Shown piece by piece: positions 54,897 through 63,548 of a stretch of DNA of 64,000 bases. A model generated the notes under the pieces. The model made no database searches. It saw nothing but the letters and a program-made list of their open reading frames with translations, and was not told the DNA's origin. Position 1 is the stretch's first letter. The number at the start of each line of letters is the position of its first letter. The DNA is from Bacteroidota bacterium (lineage in GTDB: Bacteria; Bacteroidota; Ignavibacteria; Ignavibacteriales; Melioribacteraceae). The DNA is taken from contig JAEWUC010000005.1 of the NCBI GenBank assembly GCA_023397505.1, positions 372,001 through 436,000 of the forward strand, given 5' to 3'. The translations under genes and the position numbers were made by a program.

Positions 54897-55265
54897 TAAT
54901 AGCATTTATTACAAACAAAATAAAAATCCTTAATAAATAAGCGCTACCGACAACGGGTATAGTATTATTCTTAATAAATCGACCATTAAATAAAACAAAT
55001 TACAATACATCTTTTTACATCTTTTTACAAATTCAAGAATGAAATGCAGCGCCCAACACATTATATTTCATTTGGGTTTCGACGATTATTGAAGGTTAGT
55101 GTCTCTAAAATAATCGGCATAAATTAATATGAAATCACATACAAACGAAGCAAAATAATTATGTTTGCTGTATTGTATTAGTAGCTTAATAAAGCTGGAT
55201 GTATTAGTAATCAGGCAATATTGGATTATGTATTTAAACCACTATTATTTTTTTGGGAGATTAAT
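54897..55265. repeat. Cassette-like palindromic spacer region
   Basis: These 369 bases hold no gene. They contain a GCCCAAC (55051-55057), a match to the RYYYAAC integron core half-site, and a perfect 8-bp inverted pair CGATTATT/AATAATCG (55083-55090 and 55109-55116) around an 18-base loop. An ATTTCAT/ATGAAAT pair flanks this. No matching GTTRRRY end was found, so identity as an attC site is not established. The right end carries the GGGAG site of the GH9 gene. Confidence 0.4.
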
Positions 55266-57806
55266 ATGAAAAGACTAAAATTTTCATCATTGGCGGTGCT
55301 ATTGCTTACGGCATTTAATTTTGCTTCTGCCCAAGATTTAAAGCTTAATGATCTTGAGTATTTCGAAACGCAAGGTGTAAATGTCCTTGTATATAACAAT
55401 CTTTTTACCGGAGGTTTTAATGATGAGAAGAACGCTGGTATTGAATTGATACATCATGGCGTTAGAACTGCACAAGGCGGTGCAGTGCGGCTTTCCAACA
55501 CTCCCGAACAGTGGGATCTTGTTCCTGCAACACCTACACGCAAAGTTGACCGTGCATCGAAATCAATTGAAACTTCGTTAAGGTATAATGATTACGATTT
55601 TGAATCGCGCGTAGTTGTAACGGCGAAAGGCAATGGTGTTGAAATATCTGTTTACCTTGATAAACCTGTTCCCAAAGCACTTGAAGGAAAAGCAGGATTT
55701 AATCTTGAGTTTCTACCTTCGCAATATTGGGGAAAAACATATTTGATGGATGGACGACACAATCGATTCTCGCGCTATGTAGTAGGCAACTCTATTACCA
55801 GACCTAACAGTGAAAAACCAAAACAGTTCAAAGGTTATATAACTTCCGACGACAGGGGTACCGGCAAATTTATCGATCCGCTTCCTCTCGAAACCGGACG
55901 CACACTTCTTCTTGCACCTGATGAACCTTCGCGTTTAGTAAAAATTACATCGCACGATGCAGATCTTATGCTTTTCGACGGACGTGTGCTGGCTCAAAAC
56001 GGCTGGTTTGTTGTCCGTAGTTTACTCCCGGCTGGAAAAACAGGCAAGGTTTTAACATGGACAGTTGAACCAAATGCCATCAAAGGTTGGGTAAGAGAAC
56101 CAAATATTGGTTTCTCTCAAGTTGGCTATATTCCCTCTCAACAAAAAGTCGCTGTAATTGAACTCGACAAAAAAGACAAACCACTTGAAAATGCATCTAT
56201 ATATAAAATTGGCGAAGACGGCAATGCTGCCGAAGTATTCACCGGCAAAATCGTATCATGGGGCAACTACTATAAATATCACTACGTTAAATTCGATTTT
56301 ACTTCAGTTAAAACCCCCGGCATATACTATATTCAGTATGGAAACTTTAAAACAAATAACTTCATAATTAATGATAATGTTTATGATAAGATTACTGATG
56401 CTACCAGCGATATATGGATTCCAATACATATGAATCATATGTATGTAAACGAAGCTTACAGAGTATGGCATGGTGAACCTTTTAAAGAAGGTTATCTGCA
56501 AGCTCCTCCAAACACAGACCACTTTGACTTGCATCATCAAGGACCAACAACCGACACCAAATATAAAGCACTTGAATTGATTCCGGGATTAAACATAGGC
56601 GGTTTTTTTGATGCCGGAGATTTTGATATAGAAACCGGTTCGAATATTAATGTTGTGCAAAATTTTGTTCATACCTGGGAATACTTTAAACCGTTACGAG
56701 ATCAGACTTTTATTGACCAGGAACAACGTTATGTTGATCTTCACCGTCCGGATGGAAAACCGGACATCCTGCAGTTCATCGAACATGGAACATTGAACTT
56801 GGTAGCTCAGGCAGAGATTATCGGCCACATGTCGCAAACGCTCTCTAATGCTGTTCTCGACAATTACCATCATCTTGGCGACGCTGCCTCTATAACCGAC
56901 GGACTTCCTTATAATCCTGAACTTGGTCCTTACGAGATTGCCCCAGACGGCCGGTCAAGCGGAGTTAAGGATGATATGTGGGCATTTACAAGCCGCAACG
57001 CTGGGCTTGATCTTAGAGCAGCAACAATGTTTGCAGCTGCAAGCCGTGTATTAAAGGGTTATAACGACGATCTTTCGGATAGAGCTTTGCAACAATCGAA
57101 AAGACTATTAATAGAAGCAACAGAATTACTCGCCGACGAGCCGGAGGAAGATAATAACTCATTTTGGGGCGGAGGAAGATCGGCAAACATTGCAACATAT
57201 CTTCAACTTTATATTTCAACAGGCGAGAAACAATATGTAGATAAATTCCAAGAACTTTTATGGCCTGGTCTTGATCGCAATGTCAATTTCAATCTTTTAA
57301 CCGCATTGAATGCTATTCCACATATGGATGCATCATTCAAAGAAAAACTCCGGCCGTATATTGTAAAGTACAAAGAATATATCGAGAACCTTGAAAAAGA
57401 TAATCCCTACGGAGTGCCCATCGGACTTGGCAACTGGGCTGGCGGTGGAATGATATTAAACTTTGGTACTACAGTAAATTTTGCGATCAAATACTTCCCT
57501 GAAATAATTGATATAAGTCATGCCTTTAAAACCGCCAACTATTTTTTCGGCTGCCATCCGTATCATAATTATTCATTAGTAGCAACTGTTGGCGCTACCC
57601 GTCCTAAAGCAGTTTTTTATGGTAATAACCGGGCTGATTTCTCATTTATTCCGGGAAATGTTGCGCCGGGTGTATTATTCAGAAAACCCGACCACTTTGA
57701 AAATTACGATGACTGGCCATTCTTGTGGGGACAAAACGAAGGAACAATTGCAGGAAATACAAGTTATCTAATTTTTGGATCAGCTTTTAAGGATTTGATA
57801 AAATGA
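55266..57806 (+). CDS. Glycoside hydrolase family 9 endoglucanase
   Basis: From the ATG at 55266 the protein has 846 residues with a signal peptide (cleavage near ASAQ). A CelD_N-type immunoglobulin domain lies at about 280-370 (PNIGFSQVGYIPSQQKVAVI, GIYYIQYGNF). The GH9 (alpha/alpha)6 barrel follows at about 385-840 with the paired catalytic Asp in GFFDAGDFDIE and the Glu in WGQNEGTIAGNTSYLIF. It should cut beta-1,4-glucan or related chains. The unique 270-residue N-terminal beta domain before CelD_N is not recognised. No T9SS tail or lipobox is seen. Confidence 0.93.
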   Translation: MKRLKFSSLAVLLLTAFNFASAQDLKLNDLEYFETQGVNVLVYNNLFTGGFNDEKNAGIELIHHGVRTAQGGAVRLSNTPEQWDLVPATPTRKVDRASKSIETSLRYNDYDFESRVVVTAKGNGVEISVYLDKPVPKALEGKAGFNLEFLPSQYWGKTYLMDGRHNRFSRYVVGNSITRPNSEKPKQFKGYITSDDRGTGKFIDPLPLETGRTLLLAPDEPSRLVKITSHDADLMLFDGRVLAQNGWFVVRSLLPAGKTGKVLTWTVEPNAIKGWVREPNIGFSQVGYIPSQQKVAVIELDKKDKPLENASIYKIGEDGNAAEVFTGKIVSWGNYYKYHYVKFDFTSVKTPGIYYIQYGNFKTNNFIINDNVYDKITDATSDIWIPIHMNHMYVNEAYRVWHGEPFKEGYLQAPPNTDHFDLHHQGPTTDTKYKALELIPGLNIGGFFDAGDFDIETGSNINVVQNFVHTWEYFKPLRDQTFIDQEQRYVDLHRPDGKPDILQFIEHGTLNLVAQAEIIGHMSQTLSNAVLDNYHHLGDAASITDGLPYNPELGPYEIAPDGRSSGVKDDMWAFTSRNAGLDLRAATMFAAASRVLKGYNDDLSDRALQQSKRLLIEATELLADEPEEDNNSFWGGGRSANIATYLQLYISTGEKQYVDKFQELLWPGLDRNVNFNLLTALNAIPHMDASFKEKLRPYIVKYKEYIENLEKDNPYGVPIGLGNWAGGGMILNFGTTVNFAIKYFPEIIDISHAFKTANYFFGCHPYHNYSLVATVGATRPKAVFYGNNRADFSFIPGNVAPGVLFRKPDHFENYDDWPFLWGQNEGTIAGNTSYLIFGSAFKDLIK

Positions 57807-57887
57807 TTTGTTCTTTGAATTGAACCAAGAAGTAAGGTAATATCATGGACAAATAATTATCTATAATAAAACTTATACGAAATTAAA

Positions 57888-58402
57888 ATGAAATATTGGT
57901 TAGTGAAATCGGAGCCGGATGTATATTCGATTGATGATTTAGCTAAGGAGAAAAATAAAACTACATATTAGAACGGTGTTAGAAATTACCAGGCGAGAAA
58001 TTTTTTGCGCGATGAGATGAAAATTGGGAACCGGGTTATTTTTTATCATAGTAATCCGGAACCTCCCGGAGCCGCTGGAATTTGTGAAGTAGTGATGGAA
58101 GGTTATCCCAATTTTACAGCTTTCGACCCCGATGATCCCCATTCGCCTGGATTATGGTTGATGTAAAGTTGATTAAAAAGTTTTCCCGGTTAGTGCCAAT
58201 TAATGAAATGAGAGAAAACAAAAATTTAGTAAATATGCTGTTACTGCAAAGAGGAAATAGATTATCTGTAATACCATTAACCAAAACTGAGTTCGATACT
58301 ATTGTAGGATGCGAGAATAGTGTAAAGGGATTTTGGTATTTTTTATCCGCAATATCATTTGATATTAGAGTGTTTGCGATGAATACAAAAGTCGTTTTAT
58401 AA
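57888..58402 (+). pseudogene. Decayed second EVE-domain gene
   Basis: The segment encodes a relative of the EVE protein at 51240: MKYWLVKSEPDVYSIDDL, TTY then a TAG at 57969-57971 where the intact gene has Trp (TGG), then NGVRNYQARNFLRDEM and FYHSNPEPPGAAGI. Near 58140 about nine codons are missing and the frame changes, after which VDVKLIKKFSRLVPI and RLSVIPLTKTEFDTIVGC continue in another frame to a stop at 58402. The two copies differ throughout, so this is an old paralogue or separate acquisition, not a recent duplicate. Confidence 0.88.
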
Positions 58403-58446
58403 ATTTGCTATTATTAAACACGAGTAAACAAAAACATAAATATAAA

Positions 58447-59480
58447 ATGACATTTGAAGAATTCAAGAATCAACTAAACAATGCAACAACAGAAGAAGTT
58501 GTCAAGGCAACCTATGCGAAATATTTCAAAATCCAATACAACACTTCGCATCATCACGACCTATATACTCCACAGGTATTGTTCGAGTTTAAAGCCGACA
58601 AAAACTTTCACAATTTAAAAGCACTTGTTACAATTCTTGCTCAATCCCTTTATTACATAAGACGGCTAAAATACATTGAGATTGAAAAAGCTATTCCGTT
58701 TTTTATTTGTCTTGCAGATAAAAACGATGCTACAATAACAGAAACACGTAAATGGTCGACATACTACACAAATGACGGTTACGACCGGGAAAGACCGGCA
58801 AGTAAACCAGACCCAAAACTCATTAACCACTTGGTTAAAGAGCCTGAGACGGGAAAACTTCATGTTTATTCAGTTTCCAAAAAGCAGGAACAAGAAGCAT
58901 TCAAGAAAAACCTTGACAATGCTTTAAATCCTCAAATGATTTTAGATTTCGGTGATAAAAAAGTAATTAATGAAGAAAATTTTGAAGCAGTTTTTGAGCA
59001 TTGGAAAAGCGTAATAGTACCTTACATTGTAAACGGCTACAAACCTTCTTTTTATTTCCTCGCGAACATACAGCGCGACAAAGTAATAATTGATAAAGAT
59101 AACAGCAGAGTAGTTTTCACTTTTGAGGATACAAACTCCAAAACCCAAAAAGTTCTTATGAAGGATTATGACTATTTTGGGAGTGTTTACGATTATGTTG
59201 AAAATGCTGAAACTATAAACGGTATTCATGCAAAACTTGACCGATTAACTGACGAAAGTCAAAGAAGATTTGAAGGCGAGTTTTATACACCTTTACGGTT
59301 CGGACAAAAAGCAGTTAACTATTTAAACGAAGTACTTGGAAAAAATTGGTTTAAATCGGGCAAGTATAGAATTTGGGATATGTCCGCCGGAACTGGTAAT
59401 CTTGAGTATCACTTACCCGCAGAAGCTTAATAGAAGAGTTTGGCTTCTTAGATAAGGACGAAGTTTATGATGAAATATAA
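58447..59480 (+). pseudogene. Truncated type IIG restriction-modification protein
   Basis: The first 327 residues are intact from the ATG at 58447. They carry a PD-(D/E)xK-like N-terminal nuclease part (HDLYTPQVLFEFKAD, with ExK) and the start of a methyltransferase domain: EFYTPLRFGQKAV and motif I, WDMSAGTGNLEYHLPAE. The frame stops at 59430, right after motif I and before any NPPY motif. Next to the stop a fragment in another frame, LIEEFGFLDKDEVYDEI, ends at 59480 and looks like the C-terminal end of the lost part. An internal deletion joining the two ends is the simplest reading. Confidence 0.8.
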
Positions 59481-59545
59481 TATCTACCTGCCGTAACACA
59501 CGGTTTTTTCTGCAAACAAAACATAAAATCTAAACTGAGGCAATT

Positions 59546-60685
59546 ATGAACACAAAAAAATTTTCATTATTTATTTTTTTGATTGTGATATTGCTTTTGA
59601 TTTCAAGCCAAGAAACCAAATGCCTGAATCCTTCCGGTTTCGAAATCAAACGGGGTGTTAATTTAAGTCATTGGCTATCTCAGGACTTTGGTTGGGCCCC
59701 AAAGTATTCTTATATCAACAAAGATGATATAAGGTTTATTGACAGCATTGGATACGACCATGCTCGTATTCCTATAGATGAAAAGGAAATGTGGGATAGC
59801 AACGGAGTTCCAATTAAGGAAGCTTTTAAACACCTTATTAACTGCCTCGACTGGTGCGTAGAATATAATCTTCGGGCAATTGTGGACCTTCATACTGTTA
59901 GGGCGCATCATTTCAATGCCGCCAACGATGGAACAACAAATACACTTTGGATCGACTCATTGGCTCAGAAAAACTTCATCAACCTATGGGTGCAGTTATC
60001 AGAGGCACTTCATACCTATCCTAATAATATGGTTGCTTACGAAATACTAAATGAAGCTGTTGCCCCCGACCATGATGACTGGAATAAATTGATGAATAAA
60101 ACAGTTGCGGCAATCCGCAAGTTAGAGCCCGAAAGAGTATTGGTTATTGGCCCAAATATGTGGCAAATAGCTCCAAACCTAAAATATTTGAAACTGCCTG
60201 AAGGTGACAAAAATATTATACTCAGCTTTCATACCTATTCCCCATTGGCATTTACTCACTATAAAGCCGACTGGACACAAATAAAATATTACAAAGGCAC
60301 GGTACGTTATCCGGGTCAAATTATTTCGGACGAAGATTATAAAAAATACATTGATACCACTAATTTAGGCTTGTTGGATCAAACCTCCGATGCGAGGGAA
60401 TTTTTCAACAAACAGAGATTATTAGAGGTATTTAGGGAAGGTGTAGAATTTGCGAAATCAAAAAATTTACAGCTATATTGCGGCGAGTTCGGTTGTCTGG
60501 CAACAGTAGATCGAAAAGATCGCTTAGCTTATTATTCCGATCTGATTTCTGCTCTTGAAGAAAACAATGTTGCTTGGTGTAATTGGGAATATAAAGGAGA
60601 TTTTGGGATATACTTTTTTGATTCTGAAAAGAGAATATCACTCCAGCCTGATTTCGAATTTATAAAAATATTACTGAGTAATTAA
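59546..60685 (+). CDS. Glycoside hydrolase family 5 (cellulase-like)
   Basis: The 379-residue protein has a signal peptide (cleavage near SSQETKC) and a GH5 TIM barrel. Catalytic residues: acid/base Glu in YEILNEAV (about residue 173) and nucleophile Glu in LYCGEFGC (about residue 315). Other motifs are RGVNLSHWL, GYDHARIP and VDLHTVRAHH. It should cut beta-1,4-glucan or mannan chains. TGAGG lies before the ATG. It sits between the truncated R-M gene and the esterase gene in a carbohydrate-degrading stretch. Confidence 0.92.
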   Translation: MNTKKFSLFIFLIVILLLISSQETKCLNPSGFEIKRGVNLSHWLSQDFGWAPKYSYINKDDIRFIDSIGYDHARIPIDEKEMWDSNGVPIKEAFKHLINCLDWCVEYNLRAIVDLHTVRAHHFNAANDGTTNTLWIDSLAQKNFINLWVQLSEALHTYPNNMVAYEILNEAVAPDHDDWNKLMNKTVAAIRKLEPERVLVIGPNMWQIAPNLKYLKLPEGDKNIILSFHTYSPLAFTHYKADWTQIKYYKGTVRYPGQIISDEDYKKYIDTTNLGLLDQTSDAREFFNKQRLLEVFREGVEFAKSKNLQLYCGEFGCLATVDRKDRLAYYSDLISALEENNVAWCNWEYKGDFGIYFFDSEKRISLQPDFEFIKILLSN

Positions 60686-60832
60686 AAGAAAGAGTTTTTA
60701 ATAAGCATATTAGAATTGTTCTCGATGTAATACTTAACTTGATGTCAATATATGTAGTAAAGAAGAGTTGGTACAAAAAATAAATTTTGGGAATTAATTT
60801 AATATTACTATAACTAAAACAAAGCTAAGACT

Positions 60833-62395
60833 ATGAAACCACTAACAAACATTATTATTCTTTTTGTAATTGCTACCGGATTAAACATTAACGGATTTAA
60901 CCTAGAGACTAACCAAGATCAAAAACCCATTGTTAAAACTTACAATGGAATTGTTTCCGGTATTAACGATGTAGGTATTTTTATTTTCAAGGGAATACCT
61001 TATGCCAAAGCCGAAAGATTTATGCCCCCACAAAATCCTGATGCATGGAACGGAGTTCGTGAATGTACGGACTTTGGACCGGTTGCCAGGCAAATAGTGC
61101 CATGGTACCCAGATTCAATTCAAAGCGAAAAAGAACTCTTCAGTGTAAATGTGTGGACACAAGGAATAATGGACGGGAAAAAGCGTCCGGTAATGCTTTG
61201 GTTACATGGCGGAGGATTTCACGTTGGCGCCAGTAACGATCCTATGACATATGGTGAAGCACTTGCTAAAAAAGGGGATGTAGTTTTTGTATCTATAAAT
61301 CACAGATTGAATATTCTTGGTTTTCTTGATTTATCGGCTTGCGGTGAAAAATATGCGCAATCGGCAAATGTCGGCATGCTCGATATTGTAAAAGCACTTG
61401 AGTGGATACAAAAAAATATTGAGAACTTTGGAGGCAACCCATCTGATGTTACCATTGTAGGCGAATCGGGCGGCGGCGGAAAAGTCGGCACACTTATGTG
61501 TATGCCGGCGGCAAAAGGTTTGTTCCACAAGGCAATTATTCAAAGTGGAACCCTTCTAAATGAAATGACTAAAGAAAAATCGCAAGCCCTTGGTTTAGCC
61601 GTTCTTGAAAATTTAGGATTAACGCCAAACGATGTTGAAAAACTGGCTGCAATCGATTACAAGGATCTTGTAAAAGCTGGAAATGAAGCAATAGCTAAAA
61701 TTTCCGGTCCAAGAAAACCAGGCTCGCCAACAATGTTTGGCTTTGCACCTTCTGCCGATGGTGTTGTTTTACTTCAGCAGCCTTTCAGTCCCGGCTTTGC
61801 TGATATTTCAAAAGATATACCTCTAATGATTGGTTCAACTCTTAACGAGATGATGCCCACAGCTTATGGCGAAAAAGACCTGACAATTGAACAGGCAAAA
61901 GAGCGCCTTGCAAAAGAATATGGTAATAGAACCGATCAATACATTAAGTTATTTGCAAAAGCTTATCCTGATTATACACCTCAGGATCTTCTTTCTGTTG
62001 ATAAAGTTTTTAGACCATATACTATACGAACTGCTGATGCGAGGTCTTTAGAGACGAGCGCCCCATTGTATGTTTATTTTTTAGCATGGAAAAGTCCTGT
62101 TGATAATGCATCGAAAGGTTCTTTTCATGGTTTGGACATTTCTCTGGCATTCAATACTGTTGACCTGAGACCTGATTGGACGGGAAATTCGGAAGAAGCT
62201 TGGAAATTATCCGACAAAATGAGCTCCGCGTGGATAAACTTTATAAAAACAGGTAATCCAAACGTAGCAGGTGTACTGCCAAAGTGGGAAACATATTCTG
62301 CCGAAAACGGCGCTACAATGTTATTTGATAATGAATGTAGAATTATAAATAACCACGACAGAGACTTGATGAATTTCATAGTACCTTTGAATTAG
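60833..62395 (+). CDS. Carboxylesterase type B family hydrolase
   Basis: The 520-residue protein has a signal peptide and an alpha/beta-hydrolase fold of the COesterase family. The oxyanion hole is LWLHGGGFHVG, the nucleophile elbow is IVGESGGGGK with Ser at about residue 216, a likely acid Glu lies in GSTLNEMMPT and the catalytic His in SFHGLDISLAF. Opening motif IFKGIPYAKAERF is typical. It could deacylate plant polysaccharides given the neighbours; substrate is unproven. The family is often called CE10. Confidence 0.9.
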   Translation: MKPLTNIIILFVIATGLNINGFNLETNQDQKPIVKTYNGIVSGINDVGIFIFKGIPYAKAERFMPPQNPDAWNGVRECTDFGPVARQIVPWYPDSIQSEKELFSVNVWTQGIMDGKKRPVMLWLHGGGFHVGASNDPMTYGEALAKKGDVVFVSINHRLNILGFLDLSACGEKYAQSANVGMLDIVKALEWIQKNIENFGGNPSDVTIVGESGGGGKVGTLMCMPAAKGLFHKAIIQSGTLLNEMTKEKSQALGLAVLENLGLTPNDVEKLAAIDYKDLVKAGNEAIAKISGPRKPGSPTMFGFAPSADGVVLLQQPFSPGFADISKDIPLMIGSTLNEMMPTAYGEKDLTIEQAKERLAKEYGNRTDQYIKLFAKAYPDYTPQDLLSVDKVFRPYTIRTADARSLETSAPLYVYFLAWKSPVDNASKGSFHGLDISLAFNTVDLRPDWTGNSEEAWKLSDKMSSAWINFIKTGNPNVAGVLPKWETYSAENGATMLFDNECRIINNHDRDLMNFIVPLN

Positions 62396-62505
62396 TCGTT
62401 AGAGCCATTAATAAATTTTTTTAATGACTACAGATAGATTTTTATATTCTAAGCAAAGTATATAAGACAGAGATAGTCAAGAAATACTATTTAGGTATAA
62501 GTTGA

Positions 62506-62955
62506 ATGAAAGTAATATCTATAAGGAAGAATCCTGAATATAAAGATGATGCAATAAAATATTTTAAGAGCAAATGGCAAAGTGTATTGCCGGTAATATA
62601 TGAAGATTGTATAAGTCATAGCATAGGTTCTATAAATCCGTTGCCGCAATGGTACTTATTGGAAAAAGAAAACGAAATAATTGGATGCGCAGGACTTATA
62701 ACTAATGATTTTATCAGCCGGATGGATTTGTACCCATGGATCTGTGCTTTACATATTGAAGAAAACCACAGAGGTAATAATTATGGCTCATTGTTAATTG
62801 AGAAAGCAAAGATAGATTCTAAAGAAGCTGGATTTAAATATTTATATTTATGTACCGACCATCTTGGGTATTACGAAAAATATGGATTCGTATATGTTGG
62901 ACAAGGTTATCATCCGTGGGGTGAGGAATCGAGAATTTATGAATGTAAACTATGA
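62506..62955 (+). CDS. GNAT-family N-acetyltransferase
   Basis: The 149-residue protein has motif A as HRGNNYGSLLIEKAK and later LYLCTDHLGYYEKYGFVYVG, so acetyl-CoA binding is likely. The beta4 strand segment PWICALHIEE precedes it. The N-terminus, NPEYKDDAIKYFKSKW, is seen in several GNATs of Firmicutes and Bacteroidota. No signal peptide. Substrate is unknown. It is unrelated in sequence to the GNAT at 54450 apart from the shared fold. Confidence 0.88.
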   Translation: MKVISIRKNPEYKDDAIKYFKSKWQSVLPVIYEDCISHSIGSINPLPQWYLLEKENEIIGCAGLITNDFISRMDLYPWICALHIEENHRGNNYGSLLIEKAKIDSKEAGFKYLYLCTDHLGYYEKYGFVYVGQGYHPWGEESRIYECKL

Positions 62956-63123
62956 TATGTGGGATCATTCTATTGGGAAATTTGAAAAACAGAACATAAC
63001 ATATGGTATCACAAATAAGGGTCTCACTAGTATTAGTAAAATATTAGCCCGCTTCATTTTTTATATAATAGGAAATTTTAAATAACCTTTACTTTCAATA
63101 CCAAAGAACTTAAAGAAAATTTG

Positions 63124-63501
63124 ATGAACAGTACAAACCAACATGATGAACGTATCGCCAAAATAACTTTTGCTTCAGTCTATCCCATGTATGTAGCGAA
63201 AGTTGAGAAGAAAGGTAGAACAAAAGAAGAATTGCACCAAGTTATTGAGTGGCTTACCGGTTTCACAAAAAAGAATCTGCAAGACCTTATTGAAAAAAAT
63301 GCAACTTTTGAAACCTTTTTTCAGAAAGCAAAATTAAACCCAAACGCACACCTAATCACCGGTGTAATCTGCGGTTACCGTGTAGAAGAAATCGATAATC
63401 TTTTGACGCAAAAAATTAGGTATTTGGATAAGTTGGTTGATGAGCTAGCAAAAGGTCGCAAAATGGAGAAGATTTTGCGGAGTAATAAAAGTGTTGAATA
63501 G
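63124..63501 (+). CDS. DUF2200 protein
   Basis: From the ATG at 63124 the protein has 125 residues. It matches DUF2200: ERIAKITFASVYPMYVAKVE, RTKEELHQVIEWLTGF, LITGVICGYRVEEIDNLL and IRYLDKLVDELAKGRKMEKI. The family is helical, cytoplasmic and of unknown function. A TTG one codon upstream is also possible. It lies 168 bases after the GNAT gene. Confidence 0.85.
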   Translation: MNSTNQHDERIAKITFASVYPMYVAKVEKKGRTKEELHQVIEWLTGFTKKNLQDLIEKNATFETFFQKAKLNPNAHLITGVICGYRVEEIDNLLTQKIRYLDKLVDELAKGRKMEKILRSNKSVE

Positions 63502-63548
63502 CTTTTAGTTATTTGCAATAAACAAATAAGAATCGTTACAGTAAAAGA

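Noticed and set aside
54339..55265. Bona fide integron attC sites
   Set aside because: Only one core half-site matches (GCCCAAC) and no paired GTTRRRY or integrase was found by eye, so I report cassette-like spacers only.
59491..59509. Possible terminator CCGT/ACGG followed by six T
   Set aside because: A four-base stem is too weak to support without calculation, although its position after the R-M remnant is suitable.
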